Numbered from the stretch's first letter, positions 36,808-48,293 are shown. The stretch: DNA of 64,000 nt from Mycobacterium sp. NS-7484 (GCF_001953975.1 NZ_MBEJ01000067.1:1-64000); one strand, 5' to 3'. Translations and numbers: made by a program. Notes: a model not told the origin generated them from the sequence alone.

Positions 36808-38199
36808 ATGTCGCACAAGCACCATCGCAGTCCACACATCGCGCCGGCCTACACCGGCAGATTGGCGATGGCGCCGGTCCCGTCGTTGCGTCTACCCGAC
36901 GACGCGATGGACCCCACCGCGGCCTACCGGTTCATCCACGACGAGTTGATGCTCGACGGCAGCTCCCGGCTGAACCTGGCGACGTTCGTCACGACGTGGA
37001 TGGAACCCGAGGCCGAGAAGCTGATGGCCGAGACGTTCGACAAAAACATGATCGACAAGGACGAGTACCCGGTCACCGCCGCGATCGAGGGACGCTGCGT
37101 CAACATGGTCGCCGATCTGTTCCACGCCGAGGGCCTTACCGACGACGACCCGACCAGCGCCACCGGGGTCTCGACGATCGGCTCCAGCGAGGCAGTCATG
37201 TTGGGCGGGCTGGCCCTCAAGTGGCGTTGGCGCCAGAGCCTGGAGAAGGCGGGCAAGGACTGGAAGGGACGCACCCCGAACCTGGTGATGGGCGCCAACG
37301 TCCAGGTGGTGTGGGAGAAGTTCTGCCGCTACTTCGACGTCGAGCCTCGCTACCTACCGATGGAAGAGGGTCGCTACGTCATCACCCCGGAACAGGTGAT
37401 CGACGCGGTCGATGAGGACACCATCGGTGTGGTCGCGATCCTCGGCACCACCTACACCGGTGAACTGGAACCGATCGCCGAGATCTGTGCCGCACTGGAC
37501 CAGCTCGCTTCAGAGAAGGGTTTGGACGTGCCCGTGCACGTCGACGCGGCCAGCGGCGGATTCGTCGTCCCGTTCATCCATCCCGACCTGGAGTGGGATT
37601 TCCGGCTCCCGCGGGTGGTGTCGATCAACGTCAGCGGACACAAATATGGGCTGACCTACCCCGGTATCGGCTTCGTGGTGTGGCGCAGCCACGAGCATCT
37701 GCCCGAGGACCTGGTGTTCCGGGTGAACTATCTAGGTGGCGACATGCCGACGTTCACCTTGAACTTCTCCCGGCCCGGCAACCAGGTGGTGGGCCAGTAC
37801 TACAACTTCCTGCGGCTGGGCCGGGCCGGTTACACCAAGGTGATGAAATCCCTGTCACAGACCGCCCGCTGGCTCGGCGATCAGCTACGCGAAAGCGAGC
37901 ATTTCGAGCTGATCTCCGACGGATCGGCCATCCCGGTGGTCAGCTTCCGGCTCAAGGGCAAACCCGGTTACACCGAGTTCGACGTGTCCCAGGGGCTGCG
38001 CGCCTACGGCTGGCAGGTACCGGCGTACAGCATGCCCGACGACGCCACCGATGTCGTGGTGTTGCGGGTGGTGGTGCGTGAGGGCTTCTCGGCGGATCTG
38101 GCCCGGGCGCTCAAAGACGACACCATCACCGTGCTCAACCAACTCGACGAGCTCAAGCCGCGCGGGCAGTTCGACGATCAGCAACCCTTCGCGCACTAG
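36808..38199 (+). CDS. gadB: Glutamate decarboxylase GadB
   Basis: 463 residues, PLP-dependent group II decarboxylase. The PLP lysine lies in NVSGHKYG; VHVDAASGGFVVPF supplies the Asp that contacts the PLP ring and GSSEAVMLGGLA the phosphate-binding region. The ATG at 36808 starts MSHKHHRSPHIAPAYTGRL and has AAAAGGAC upstream; longer in-frame versions overlap the NAD(P)HX gene and look false. It makes GABA from glutamate with proton use, relevant to acid stress and the GABA shunt. The stop overlaps the convergent response-regulator gene by 4 bp. Confidence 0.95.
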   Translation: MSHKHHRSPHIAPAYTGRLAMAPVPSLRLPDDAMDPTAAYRFIHDELMLDGSSRLNLATFVTTWMEPEAEKLMAETFDKNMIDKDEYPVTAAIEGRCVNMVADLFHAEGLTDDDPTSATGVSTIGSSEAVMLGGLALKWRWRQSLEKAGKDWKGRTPNLVMGANVQVVWEKFCRYFDVEPRYLPMEEGRYVITPEQVIDAVDEDTIGVVAILGTTYTGELEPIAEICAALDQLASEKGLDVPVHVDAASGGFVVPFIHPDLEWDFRLPRVVSINVSGHKYGLTYPGIGFVVWRSHEHLPEDLVFRVNYLGGDMPTFTLNFSRPGNQVVGQYYNFLRLGRAGYTKVMKSLSQTARWLGDQLRESEHFELISDGSAIPVVSFRLKGKPGYTEFDVSQGLRAYGWQVPAYSMPDDATDVVVLRVVVREGFSADLARALKDDTITVLNQLDELKPRGQFDDQQPFAH

Positions 38200-38873
38200 T
38201 TGCCCTCACCACGCAGAAAGGCGATCACCGCCTGCACCCGGCGGTGATCGTCTCTGGTCTCGGTGATCCCGAGTTTGGTGAAGATGTTGTGCACGTGTTT
38301 CTCGATGGTGCCCTCGGCCAGATACAACCGGCGGGCAATGCCGTCGTTCGAGCGGCCCTCGGCCATCAGTCTGAGCACGTCGTGCTCCCGCGCGCTGAGC
38401 GTCGCCAGCGAATCCTGGTCTTCGCGTGCCGACACGAGCGCCTGAGCCACCGCGGGGCCGACGATGCACGCACCCCGGGCGATGCGCTTGAGAATGTCGA
38501 CGAAATCGGCGATGTCGGTGATCCGACTGGTGAGCAGGTAGCTGATGCCGCCGCCACCGGCCAGCGCGTCGATCGCATGCCGCACCTCGACGCGCGCACA
38601 CAACACCAGCACGCCCGTATTCGGAAACTCGGTGCGGATCGACCGCGCGGCCTCGTATTCCGCCGGGTGATCGGACGGATCGGGGATGTGGATCAGGACG
38701 AGATCAGGCTCATGTGTGCGCACCAGCTCCGGCAATCGGAGAGCACCGTCGGCCCGTCCCACCACATCGAAGCCCCAGCGATCGAGCAAACCCGCCAGCC
38801 CTTCGCGCGACAGCACGTCCTCGGCGGCCACGATGACACGGATCACGACGTCAGCACCGCTTGCATCTGCCAT
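38196..38873 (-). CDS. Orphan NarL/LuxR-type response regulator with degenerate receiver domain
   Basis: 225 residues. The receiver-like domain (about 10-130) keeps the acidic pair (AEDVLSREGL), but the phosphoacceptor Asp is replaced by His62 in PDLVLIHIPD. The C-terminal LuxR helix-turn-helix is intact: LSAREHDVLRLMAEGRSNDGIARRL then EGTIEKHVHNIFTKLGI. No histidine kinase gene is nearby. It therefore probably works without phosphorylation. I prefer the ATG at 38873 (MADASGADVVIRV); an in-frame ATG at 38933 adds 20 basic residues. Confidence 0.82.
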   Translation of the reverse strand: MADASGADVVIRVIVAAEDVLSREGLAGLLDRWGFDVVGRADGALRLPELVRTHEPDLVLIHIPDPSDHPAEYEAARSIRTEFPNTGVLVLCARVEVRHAIDALAGGGGISYLLTSRITDIADFVDILKRIARGACIVGPAVAQALVSAREDQDSLATLSAREHDVLRLMAEGRSNDGIARRLYLAEGTIEKHVHNIFTKLGITETRDDHRRVQAVIAFLRGEGN

Positions 38874-39054
38874 CGCCTGTCTCCACACCGACCGCGTCAT
38901 CGTCGGCGGTCGGCGTAGTGATACCCGCCGCACGACGTTTGGCTTCGCCGGTGACCCGGCTACCCCTCAACAGTTAGGGGGGCTAGCCCCAATGATATTT
39001 CGTCGGCGCGCGGCAACCGTGGAAGTACAGGACAACTGAAGGAGTGTGGGCCAG

Positions 39055-39318
39055 GTGAACAGGACGACGAAGCCGGTTTCACTTGCAGCGGTGCTGACCG
39101 GCGCTGGAGCTGCAGTGGGTATCGCAGTAGGAATAGTCGCTGCACCAAGCGCTTTCGCAGCGCCCTCCGGGGACTGCACGCATGGTGGTGGCTCGGTGGT
39201 GTGTCAGACGCCGGGAAATGCCGAGGTGTATTCGGTGCCGCCGAGCACCACCCCCGGTATGGGTATCGGTAGTAACGGCCCCTACGGGCCATGGGGCAAT
39301 GTGCCGCCGCTGCGCTAG
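39055..39318 (+). CDS. Small secreted protein of unknown function
   Basis: About 87 residues from the GTG at 39055, which lies 10 nt after GGAG; GTGs at 39044 and 39046 are alternatives but too close to the ribosome site. A signal peptide of about 37 residues ends in APSAFA. The mature peptide is only about 50 residues, Gly/Pro-rich, with two Cys (GDCTHGGGSVVCQ) that can form a small disulfide loop, and ends in NVPPLR. This is a common layout among mycobacterial secreted peptides; no function is known to me. Confidence 0.7.
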   Translation: MNRTTKPVSLAAVLTGAGAAVGIAVGIVAAPSAFAAPSGDCTHGGGSVVCQTPGNAEVYSVPPSTTPGMGIGSNGPYGPWGNVPPLR

Positions 39319-39404
39319 CGTTTCCGCAAGGCGGCCCCTCTGACGAAGGGATGACCGAAACCACCGTCACCGCGCTCTGGGATAATGGTCGACGGTGACA
39401 TGAC

Positions 39405-40574
39405 ATGCAGACGACCGAATTCACCTCAGCGCTGACCGAACACCCATCGCCGCAGGCGATGGTGGATCTCGCTGCGATCGACCACAACGTGCGCCTGTTG
39501 CGCGACCACGCCGGCGACGCCCAGGTGATGGCGGTGGTCAAGGCCGACGGTTACGGGCATGGCGCCCTCGAAGTCGGCCGGGCCGCACTGGCCGCGGGCG
39601 CCGCCGAGCTCGGGGTGGTGACGATCGCCGAGGCGCTGGCGTTACGCGCCGGCGGGATCACCGCGCCGGTGCTGTGCTGGCTGCACCCTCCGGGCAGCGA
39701 TTTTGCCCCCGCGGTGGCCGCGGACGTCCAGATCGGGGTGTCCTCGGTCGACCAGGTCGACGACGTGGTCCGGGCCGTCCACCAGACCGGGTGCACCGCG
39801 ACGGTGACGGTGAAGGTCGACACGGGCCTGAGCCGCAACGGGGTGAGCCCAACCGATTTCCCCGCGATGATCGCCGCGCTGGGCCGGGCCCAGGCCGACG
39901 GCGCGATCCGGGTCCGCGGGATCATGAGTCACCTGGCCCACGGTGACGACCCCGACAATCCGTTCAACGCGCTGCAGGGCCAGCGCCTCAGCGCGATGCG
40001 GGAACAGGCCGCCGCGGCGGGTGTGGTGTTCGACATCGCTCATCTGGCCAACTCGCCGGCGGTGCTGACCCGGCCGGATCTGGCTTTCGACATGGTGCGG
40101 CCCGGCATCGCGGTCTACGGCCTCAGCCCGATCCCGGAGCTCGGCGATATGGGGCTGCGTCCGGCGATGACCCTGAAATGTCCTGTTGCACTGGTCCGTT
40201 CGGTTCGTGCCGGGGACGGTGTGTCCTACGGGCATCGCTGGATCGCCCAGCGTGACACGACGTTGGCGCTGCTGCCGGTGGGTTACGCCGACGGCATCTT
40301 CCGATCCCTCAGCGGGCGGATCGAGGTGCTGATCGGGGGTCGGCGCCGCCCGGCCGTCGGCCGGATCTGTATGGACCAGTTCGTCGTCGACCTCGGTCCG
40401 GATGCCACCGACGTCCGGGCGGGCGATGACGCGATCTTGTTCGGTCCCGGCACCCAGGGCGAGCAGACGGCCCAGGACTGGGCCGAGCTGCTGGGCACCA
40501 TCAACTACGAGGTGGTCACCAGCCCGCGCGGCCGCATCTCCCGCACGTATCTGCAGGCAGGTCACGAGCGTTGA
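39405..40574 (+). CDS. alr: Alanine racemase Alr
   Basis: 389 residues, the length reported for M. smegmatis Alr. The PLP lysine sits in [13 protein letters not shown], and the other catalytic residue, Tyr, in [19 protein letters not shown] and the C-terminal [19 protein letters not shown] are typical. It makes D-alanine for peptidoglycan. The stop overlaps the TTG start of the next gene (TTGA), beginning a chain of six overlapping genes. About 86 bp separate it from the small secreted gene, enough for a promoter. Confidence 0.96.
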   Translation: MQTTEFTSALTEHPSPQAMVDLAAIDHNVRLLRDHAGDAQVMAVVKADGYGHGALEVGRAALAAGAAELGVVTIAEALALRAGGITAPVLCWLHPPGSDFAPAVAADVQIGVSSVDQVDDVVRAVHQTGCTATVTVKVDTGLSRNGVSPTDFPAMIAALGRAQADGAIRVRGIMSHLAHGDDPDNPFNALQGQRLSAMREQAAAAGVVFDIAHLANSPAVLTRPDLAFDMVRPGIAVYGLSPIPELGDMGLRPAMTLKCPVALVRSVRAGDGVSYGHRWIAQRDTTLALLPVGYADGIFRSLSGRIEVLIGGRRRPAVGRICMDQFVVDLGPDATDVRAGDDAILFGPGTQGEQTAQDWAELLGTINYEVVTSPRGRISRTYLQAGHER

Positions 40575-41659
40575 GTCGCAATGCCCAGTGGCTGGCCGGG
40601 GTGGCCGGGATGACGGCTGTGGGAACGGTGGCCGGCAGGTCGGTGGCGCGGTCGCTGACGCGGCGCAGCGCGGGCGAAGATCCCTACCGGGGTGAGGATT
40701 TCGAACGCCTTGATGCCGATCGCAGTTCGGTGGTGACGACCGAGGACGGCGTGCCGTTGGCGGTGCGGGAAGTCGGCCCGAACGACGCGCCGCTGACCGT
40801 GGTGTTCGCCCACGGTTTCTGTCTCCGCATGGGCGCCTTCTACTTTCAGCGCACGCGACTGGCCGAACAGTGGGGCTCGCAGGTGCGAATGGTGTTCTAC
40901 GACCAGCGGGGCCACGGGCAGTCGGGGACCGCGCCGCCGGAGACCTACACCGTGGACCAACTCGGCCGGGATCTGGAAGCGGTTCTGGCCGTGACGGTTC
41001 CGCGCGGCCCGGCGGTGCTCGTCGGTCATTCGATGGGCGGCATGACGGTGCTGTCACATGCCCGGCAGTTCAGTCACCGCTATCCGAAGCAGATCGTCGG
41101 TGCCGCGGTGATCTCCTCGGCGGCCGAAGGGGTGGCCCGCTCGCCGTTGGGCGAGATTCTGCGGAACCCGGCGTTGGAGGCGGTGCGGTTCTTGGCCCGG
41201 TACGCGCCGGGCGCCGTGCATCACACCCGTGGTGCGGCCCGCTCGGTGATCGGGCCGATCCTGCGCGCGGCCTCCTACGGGGATGAGGCCGTCAGCCCGA
41301 GTGTCGTCGAGTTCTCGCAGCGGATGATGCACGGCACCCCGATCACCACGCTCGTCGAATTCCTGCACGCCCTCGAGGTTCACGACGAGGCTGCGGCGCT
41401 GTCGGTGCTGGCCACGGTGCCGACACTGATCGCCTGCGGTGACCGTGACCTGCTCACCCCGATGGAATACTCAAAGGCCATGGCCGCACAGCTACCCCGC
41501 TCCGAACTGGTGATCGTCGGGGGAGCGGGTCATCTGGTCCAGCTGGAGGAGCCCCTGGTGATCGACGACGCACTGGTCCGTCTCGTGGAGCGGGCCACCC
41601 CGTCCAAACTGGTCACCCTGGGCCGGCGGGTCCGCGATCGGGTCCGGTTCCGTGGCTGA
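40571..41659 (+). CDS. Alpha/beta hydrolase between alr and tsaE
   Basis: 362 residues from a TTG that overlaps the alr stop. A hydrophobic Ala/Gly-rich N-terminus of about 25 residues may be a membrane anchor. The hydrolase core has [10 protein letters not shown] (oxyanion), [11 protein letters not shown] with the nucleophile Ser, [11 protein letters not shown] with a likely Asp, and [12 protein letters not shown] with the catalytic His. The full triad contrasts with the degenerate protein at 31754. The substrate is unknown. It sits in the alr-tsaE-tsaB operon and overlaps tsaE by 8 bp. Confidence 0.85.
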   Translation: MSRNAQWLAGVAGMTAVGTVAGRSVARSLTRRSAGEDPYRGEDFERLDADRSSVVTTEDGVPLAVREVGPNDAPLTVVFAHGFCLRMGAFYFQRTRLAEQWGSQVRMVFYDQRGHGQSGTAPPETYTVDQLGRDLEAVLAVTVPRGPAVLVGHSMGGMTVLSHARQFSHRYPKQIVGAAVISSAAEGVARSPLGEILRNPALEAVRFLARYAPGAVHHTRGAARSVIGPILRAASYGDEAVSPSVVEFSQRMMHGTPITTLVEFLHALEVHDEAAALSVLATVPTLIACGDRDLLTPMEYSKAMAAQLPRSELVIVGGAGHLVQLEEPLVIDDALVRLVERATPSKLVTLGRRVRDRVRFRG

Positions 41660-42119
41660 GCGCAGCGCCGGAACGGCACAGCCGGCCACCGCCGAGGACA
41701 TGATCGCGCTGGGCGCCACCCTGGGGGCCGGCTTGAAGGCCGGGGACGTCGTGGTGCTGTCGGGCCCGCTGGGTGCCGGCAAGACCGTGATGGCCAAGGG
41801 CATCGCGGCCGCCATGGATGTGGACGGTCCGGTGGTCTCACCGACGTTCGTGCTGGCCAGGGTGCATCGCGCCCGCCGGCCTGGCCGCCCGGCGATGGTG
41901 CACGTGGACGTGTACCGGTTGCTCGACCATCCCGGTGTCGATCTGCTGGGAGAGCTCGACGCGCTGGATCTCGACACCGACCTGGACGACGCCGTGGTGG
42001 TCGTCGAATGGGGGGAGGGGCTGGCCGAACGCCTCTCCGACCATCATCTGGACATTCGCATCGAACGGGACACCGAGACCGAGACCCGCACGGTGATCTG
42101 GCAGTGGAGCACCCCATGA
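41652..42119 (+). CDS. tsaE: tRNA t6A biosynthesis ATPase TsaE
   Basis: 155 residues with a P-loop GPLGAGKTVMAKGIAAAM, then GPVVSPTFVLAR and HVDVYRL, the switch and Walker B-like part of the family. TsaE is the ATPase that drives turnover of the TsaB-TsaD complex in making threonylcarbamoyladenosine at position 37 of ANN-decoding tRNAs. The GTG at 41652 overlaps the hydrolase; the stop overlaps tsaB as ATGA. Confidence 0.94.
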   Translation: MAERSAGTAQPATAEDMIALGATLGAGLKAGDVVVLSGPLGAGKTVMAKGIAAAMDVDGPVVSPTFVLARVHRARRPGRPAMVHVDVYRLLDHPGVDLLGELDALDLDTDLDDAVVVVEWGEGLAERLSDHHLDIRIERDTETETRTVIWQWSTP

Positions 42120-42745
42120 ACGTGCTGACCATCGATACCGCGACCCCGGCAGTGAGTGCCGGTGTGGTCCTTCGTGCCGAGGACGGTTCGGTGCGCACGC
42201 TGGCCGAGCAGGTCACCGTGGATGCGCGCGCCCACGCCGAGCAGCTCACGCCCAACGTGCTGGCCGCGGTGTCCGACGCCGGCATCACCATGGCCGATCT
42301 CGGCGCCGTCGTCGTCGGTTGTGGCCCCGGGCCGTTCACCGGGCTGCGGGTGGGGATGGCCACTGCCGCGGCGTTCGGTCACGCCCTGGGCGTTCCGGTG
42401 CACGGGGTGTGCAGCTTGGATGCCATCGGCGTCCACACCGACGGTGACGTGCTGGTGGTCACCGACGCGCGCCGCCGCGAGGTGTACTGGGCGCGTTACC
42501 GCGACGGCGTCCGCGTCGACGGTCCGGCCGTCAACGCCCCCGCCGATGTTGCGGTGGATTCCTCGGCCGCGGTGGCCGGCTCACCCGATCACGCGGCATT
42601 GTTCGCGCTGCCTCGGCTCGACGCGGTGTACCCGACGCCCGACGGGCTGGTGCGCGCCGTCACCGATTGGAATGACCCGCAGCCGCTGGTGCCGCTGTAC
42701 CTGCGCCGTCCCGACGCCAAACCGTCTGTGGCAGTCAAGAAATGA
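42116..42745 (+). CDS. tsaB: tRNA t6A biosynthesis protein TsaB
   Basis: 209 residues, ASKHA fold. MNVLTIDTATPAVSAGVV opens the protein and VVGCGPGPFTGLRVGMATA is the family signature. TsaB lacks the metal-binding His pair of TsaD and serves as its scaffold. ATGA overlaps on both sides (tsaE and rimI) place it firmly in the operon. Confidence 0.94.
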   Translation: MNVLTIDTATPAVSAGVVLRAEDGSVRTLAEQVTVDARAHAEQLTPNVLAAVSDAGITMADLGAVVVGCGPGPFTGLRVGMATAAAFGHALGVPVHGVCSLDAIGVHTDGDVLVVTDARRREVYWARYRDGVRVDGPAVNAPADVAVDSSAAVAGSPDHAALFALPRLDAVYPTPDGLVRAVTDWNDPQPLVPLYLRRPDAKPSVAVKK

Positions 42746-43203
42746 TCGATCTCGACGTAATGACCCGCGCCGACGCCACGCGGTGTGCCGAGCTGGAGGC
42801 CCGGCTGTTTCCCGGTGATGATCCGTGGCCGGCCCAGGCGTTCTTGGCCGAGCTGGCCGCCAAACACAACCGCTATACCGCGGCCCGCAGCGACGGTCTG
42901 CTGGTCGGCTATGCCGGCATCGCCCGGCTGGGCCGGATGCGACCGTATGAGTACGAAATCCACACCATCGGCGTCGACCCGGATTTCCAAGGACAGGGCA
43001 TCGGCCGCCGGTTGCTCGACGACATGCTCGAATTCGCTTCCGGTGGAACAGTTTTCCTGGAAGTCCGCACCGACAACGAAGCGGCCATCGCGCTGTATGA
43101 GAGCGCTGGGTTCGTCAACATCGGTCTGCGCAAGCGGTATTACCGCGTCAGTGGAGCCGATGCCTACACCATGCAACGCCTTCCCCAAGGGGGCCCGACG
43201 TGA
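42742..43203 (+). CDS. rimI: GNAT N-acetyltransferase, RimI type
   Basis: 153 residues. The acetyl-CoA loop reads [18 protein letters not shown] (R/Q-x-x-G-x-G/A), followed by [21 protein letters not shown], the classic RimI end. RimI acetylates the N-terminus of ribosomal protein S18 in enteric bacteria; mycobacterial RimI has broader reported activity. It is placed between tsaB and tsaD with 4-nt overlaps, as in M. tuberculosis. Confidence 0.93.
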   Translation: MIDLDVMTRADATRCAELEARLFPGDDPWPAQAFLAELAAKHNRYTAARSDGLLVGYAGIARLGRMRPYEYEIHTIGVDPDFQGQGIGRRLLDDMLEFASGGTVFLEVRTDNEAAIALYESAGFVNIGLRKRYYRVSGADAYTMQRLPQGGPT

Positions 43204-44237
43204 TCATCCTGGCCATCGAAAGTTCGTGTGACGAAACCGGAGTCGGCATCGCCGACCTCGCCTTCCCGAAAGATGGCGGGCCGGCAACGGTAAAGCTCCT
43301 CGCCGACGAGGTCGCCTCCAGCGTCGACGAGCACGCCCGCTATGGCGGCGTCGTGCCCGAGATCGCCTCGCGCGCACATCTGGAGGCACTCGGCCCGACG
43401 ATGCGCCGCGCCCTGGACACCGCCGGTGTCGAGCGGCCCGACGTCGTGGCCGCCACCATCGGGCCTGGCCTGGCCGGCGCCCTGCTGGTCGGGGTGGCCG
43501 CAGCCAAGGCGTATGCCGCCGGCTGGAACGTCCCGTTCTACGGCGTCAACCACCTGGGCGGGCACCTGGCCGCGGACGTCTACGACCATGGCCCCCTGCC
43601 GGAGAGCGTGGGTCTACTCGTCTCGGGTGGGCACACACATCTGCTGCATGTTCGGTCACTGGGCGAGCCGATCATCGAGTTGGGCAGCACCGTCGACGAC
43701 GCCGCCGGCGAGGCCTACGACAAGGTGGCGCGGCTGCTCGGGCTGGGCTATCCCGGCGGTCGGGTGCTCGACGAGTTGGCGCGCACCGGCGACCGGGACG
43801 CCATCGTCTTTCCCCGCGGGATGACCGGTCCGCGGGATGACCCGTATGTGTTCAGCTTCTCCGGGCTGAAGACCGCGGTGGCCCGCTACGTGGAAGGTCA
43901 CCCGGAAGCTTCGCAGGCGAATGTGGCGGCCGGTTTCCAGGAAGCGGTCGCCGATGTGCTGACCGCCAAGGCCGTCCGCGCAGCCACCGATCTCGGGGTG
44001 TCCACGCTGCTGATCGCCGGTGGGGTGGCGGCCAACTCCCGGCTGCGCGAACTTGCCGAAGAGCGTTGTGCGGCAGCGGGTCTGACGCTGCGGGTACCGC
44101 GGCCCAGGCTGTGTACCGACAACGGCGCGATGATCGCCTCATTCGCGGCGCACCTGATCGCCGCCGGAGCGGCGCCGTCGCCGTTGGATGCCGCCAGCGA
44201 TCCCGGCCTGCCGGTGGTGAAGGGGCAGGTGGCGTGA
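43200..44237 (+). CDS. tsaD: tRNA N6-adenosine threonylcarbamoyltransferase TsaD
   Basis: 345 residues. The start [16 protein letters not shown], the metal-binding [11 protein letters not shown] (H-x3-H) and [13 protein letters not shown] are diagnostic of the Kae1/TsaD family; the later [11 protein letters not shown] and CTDNGAMIA stretches complete the fold. It transfers the threonylcarbamoyl group to A37. GTG 43200 overlaps rimI, and the stop overlaps the next gene as GTGA. Confidence 0.96.
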   Translation: MIILAIESSCDETGVGIADLAFPKDGGPATVKLLADEVASSVDEHARYGGVVPEIASRAHLEALGPTMRRALDTAGVERPDVVAATIGPGLAGALLVGVAAAKAYAAGWNVPFYGVNHLGGHLAADVYDHGPLPESVGLLVSGGHTHLLHVRSLGEPIIELGSTVDDAAGEAYDKVARLLGLGYPGGRVLDELARTGDRDAIVFPRGMTGPRDDPYVFSFSGLKTAVARYVEGHPEASQANVAAGFQEAVADVLTAKAVRAATDLGVSTLLIAGGVAANSRLRELAEERCAAAGLTLRVPRPRLCTDNGAMIASFAAHLIAAGAAPSPLDAASDPGLPVVKGQVA

Positions 44238-44698
44238 GTTCTGCGGCCGAAAAGCTGGCCGACAAGCTGGCCGAAAAGCTGGCCGACAGGCTGGAGATCA
44301 CCGAGCTGCTGTACCGCTATGCCGAGCTGATCGACGCCGGCGACTTCGATGGGGTCGGGCAGCTGCTCGGTCGGGGCACGTTCATGGAGGTGACCGGGGC
44401 GTCGGCCATCGCGGAGTTGTTCGCCGCGACCACCCGTCGGTATCCCGAACACGGCAACCGCACCCGGACCCGCCACCTAGTGCTCAACCCGATCGTCGAC
44501 GTGGACGGTTCGCGGGCGACGGCGCGCTCGACGTTTGTGGTGGTGCAGAACACCGAGACCGTCCCACTGCAACCCATCGTCGTCGGTCGCTACGCCGACG
44601 CCTTTGCCCGTGACGAGCAGGGCTGGTACTTCACCGAGCGCAGAGTCGATGTGGAGATGGTCGGAGACGTGTCCGAGCATTTGAACATCGCGCTATAG
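44234..44698 (+). CDS. SnoaL/NTF2-like protein coupled to tsaD
   Basis: 154 residues from a GTG that overlaps the tsaD stop. After a charged leader made of repeated K-L-A-D/E units, the sequence [24 protein letters not shown] is the first helix of an SnoaL-like/NTF2 fold, and the rest ([39 protein letters not shown]) fits the curved sheet. Such proteins act as small isomerases, hydrolases or simply binding pockets; the role here is unknown. The leader repeat comes from a 24-bp tandem duplication. Confidence 0.78.
   Translation: MSSAAEKLADKLAEKLADRLEITELLYRYAELIDAGDFDGVGQLLGRGTFMEVTGASAIAELFAATTRRYPEHGNRTRTRHLVLNPIVDVDGSRATARSTFVVVQNTETVPLQPIVVGRYADAFARDEQGWYFTERRVDVEMVGDVSEHLNIAL
44247..44288 (+). 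repeat. 24-bp period tandem duplication in the SnoaL-like gene
   Basis: CCGAAAAGCTGGCCGACA occurs at 44247-44264 and 44271-44288 (period 24 bp), producing the [12 protein letters not shown] leader. It is in frame and lengthens an amphipathic helix. Confidence 0.85.
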
Positions 44699-44726
44699 GC
44701 GTGGGAACGGGTAGGAGGACTATCCG

Positions 44727-46019
44727 CTACGCGGCAGCCTGCACCCGCACGACATGGATGTCGCTGGTCAACACGCGGGCTCCGGTCGGCAATGGTGGGG
44801 CGGTACTTCGATAGGTCCGGCCCGTCGGTGTGGTGACTTCGGTGGTGTGCCGGCCGAATCGGTCGTAGCTCGTGGTGGTGGTCCAGCCGGCGGTTTCCTT
44901 GATGTAGTTGCATCGTTCGCACAGTCCTTGGCCGTTCTCGGCGCAGGTGGGACCGCCGTCGGCATGGCGGGTGATGTGATCGATGTGGCGTACCGGTGCG
45001 TCGCAGTAGGGGGTGCGGCAGCGCTGGTCGCGCAAGGCGATCAGCCAGCGCAGGCCCTTGGGGAAGGTGCGCGACGTGGAATCAAGGGCGACCAGGTTGC
45101 CGGTGGCCGGATCGGCATAGAGCTTGCGCACCGCGGCCTCAACCTCGGGGTCCAACAGCGCCGCCAAGGCCATCTTCCGGGCCACCGCCGCCGGGATCGG
45201 GCCGTATCCCTGCAGCACCGCAGGTTCGGGACCGTGGGCAAACAGGCTCTCGTCGGAGACCACCAGATTGAGGTTGAGCGGGACCGCGGCGCCGACTTCA
45301 CGCCCGGTGATACGCCGGTAGAAGGCGTCAGCCATCAACGGGCCCCGGCCCTCGCATCCGTTTCCGGCGGCGACTGAGGCCGCGGCGGCAGCGGCCGCCT
45401 CCACTTGCAGCGCCTCGTATGCCGCGCAGCCTTCGGCGGCAGTCAGCAGGGCCGTCAGATACGCCATGCCATGCGGAGCGGGACGCATCGTGACGGTGCG
45501 ATCAGACTGGTGCCGGCTGATGCGCTCCATCACCGCGTCGTGGTCGAGCCGGATCGCAATGCGGCCCGCTTCGGCATCGACCTTCCGGTCGCCGAGGCCG
45601 TCCAGCTTTGCCGGGTCGGCGCACAGTTCGACGTCCATCGCGTGACGATCTGCTGGTGACAGGCAGTCGGCATGTTCGGTGATGATCATCGCCCGCACCT
45701 CGGTGAGGACGCCGGACTCCAGCGCCGCCAGGGTGTGGGGCATGTCGTCGACGAGGATTCGGGACATCTTCAGATACTTGGCCCCATGCCATGGCGAGGC
45801 CTTGCGGGCCAGGCCGACCTCGGAAGCCAGGCCTCGCCCGCGCTGTGCCGCAGGCACGCCCTCGGCAGCTCTGCGTGCCTGGCGCTTGGCTTCGAGCATC
45901 GCCGTCACCCGAGCCTGTCCGGCCGCGATGCTGGATGCGGCCCGGTTCATCGCAGCCAGCTGATCGGCCAACGCCTCTTCCGTGGCGTCGGAGTCGATCG
46001 TGAAATACGATCCGAACAT
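44727..46019 (-). CDS. DUF222/HNH endonuclease family protein (13E12 type)
   Basis: 430 residues. The N-terminal 280 residues are the DUF222 domain common in mycobacterial 13E12-repeat proteins; the C-terminus has an HNH nuclease motif: CRTPYCDAPVRHIDHI, then HADGGPTCAENGQGLCERCNYIKE. The ATG at 46019 is chosen because the product then starts MFGSYF, like other members, and because an SOS-box palindrome lies exactly over it. Longer in-frame versions run into the groES promoter. It sits between the tsaD operon and groES, pointing the other way, so it looks like an insertion in the backbone. The biological role of this family is not established. Confidence 0.88.
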   Translation of the reverse strand: MFGSYFTIDSDATEEALADQLAAMNRAASSIAAGQARVTAMLEAKRQARRAAEGVPAAQRGRGLASEVGLARKASPWHGAKYLKMSRILVDDMPHTLAALESGVLTEVRAMIITEHADCLSPADRHAMDVELCADPAKLDGLGDRKVDAEAGRIAIRLDHDAVMERISRHQSDRTVTMRPAPHGMAYLTALLTAAEGCAAYEALQVEAAAAAAASVAAGNGCEGRGPLMADAFYRRITGREVGAAVPLNLNLVVSDESLFAHGPEPAVLQGYGPIPAAVARKMALAALLDPEVEAAVRKLYADPATGNLVALDSTSRTFPKGLRWLIALRDQRCRTPYCDAPVRHIDHITRHADGGPTCAENGQGLCERCNYIKETAGWTTTTSYDRFGRHTTEVTTPTGRTYRSTAPPLPTGARVLTSDIHVVRVQAAA

Positions 46020-46027
46020 ATGTTCGA
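46012..46027. promoter_or_regulatory. LexA SOS box over the start codon of the DUF222/HNH gene
   Basis: Read on the minus strand the site is TCGAACATATGTTCGG, matching the mycobacterial SOS box TCGAAC-N4-GTTCGA at all but the last base. The start codon is inside the box, so LexA would block transcription directly and the message may be leaderless. Confidence 0.8.
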
Positions 46028-46078
46028 TAGTAGGCCTGTCTGGATGTCGGCGCAATAACCAGAGACCACCCTTGAGTG

Positions 46079-46105
46079 CTAGCACTCGCATGTATAGAGT
46101 GCTAG
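46079..46105 (+). promoter_or_regulatory. CIRCE (HrcA) operator of groES
   Basis: CTAGCACTC-N9-GAGTGCTAG is a perfect 9-bp inverted repeat that fits the CIRCE consensus. TTGAGT (46072-46077) and TATAGA (46093-46098, inside the spacer) may be the promoter elements, so HrcA would cover the -10. The start codon of groES is 137 bp downstream. Confidence 0.92.
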
Positions 46106-46241
46106 GTGGCACGCGGCCAACTCCAGCGCCGGCACCCGCGACGACGGAGCGAGGGGACGGACGCATGCCGAACACCTGGTTAACCCGAGGGCCCCGGCGC
46201 ACACCGGAGCTCAATACCCAAACAAGTGGAGGGCTTCCATC

Positions 46242-46541
46242 GTGGCAGTCAACATCAAGCCACTCGAGGACAAGATCCTCGTTCAGGCCAATGCGGCCGA
46301 GACCACGACCGCTTCCGGTCTGGTCATCCCGGACACCGCCAAGGAAAAGCCGCAGGAAGGCACCGTCGTCGCAGTTGGCCCCGGCCGCTGGGATGAGGAC
46401 GGCGAGAAGCGGATCCCCCTGGACGTTGCCGAGGGCGACACCGTCATCTACAGCAAGTACGGCGGCACCGAGATCAAGTACAACGGCGAGGAGTACCTGA
46501 TCCTGTCGGCCCGCGACGTGCTGGCTGTCGTCGCTAAGTAA
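46242..46541 (+). CDS. groES: Co-chaperonin GroES
   Basis: 99 residues, nearly identical in pattern to M. tuberculosis Gro[31 protein letters not shown] (the mobile loop and after) and [15 protein letters not shown] (the roof loop), ending in [12 protein letters not shown]. It caps the chaperonin ring. GTG 46242 follows GTGGAGGGCTTCC. CIRCE lies upstream; a hairpin and a 17-bp duplication separate it from groEL1. Confidence 0.97.
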   Translation: MAVNIKPLEDKILVQANAAETTTASGLVIPDTAKEKPQEGTVVAVGPGRWDEDGEKRIPLDVAEGDTVIYSKYGGTEIKYNGEEYLILSARDVLAVVAK

Positions 46542-46552
46542 GCACCCGTGTC

Positions 46553-46597
46553 CCGCCCCGGAGATCCCCGTGTTCGCACGGGTGGTTTCCGGGGCGG
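46553..46597 (+). terminator. Two-tier hairpin between groES and groEL1
   Basis: The outer stem CCGCCCCGG (46553-46561) pairs with CCGGGGCGG (46589-46597); inside it CCCGTG-TTCG-CACGGG (46567-46582) forms a second stem with a UUCG tetraloop. There is no T-tract. It may partly terminate or process the groES message, lowering groEL1 expression relative to groES. Confidence 0.65.
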
Positions 46598-46610
46598 TAT
46601 GCGTTGATGC

Positions 46611-48293
<1,683 letters not shown>

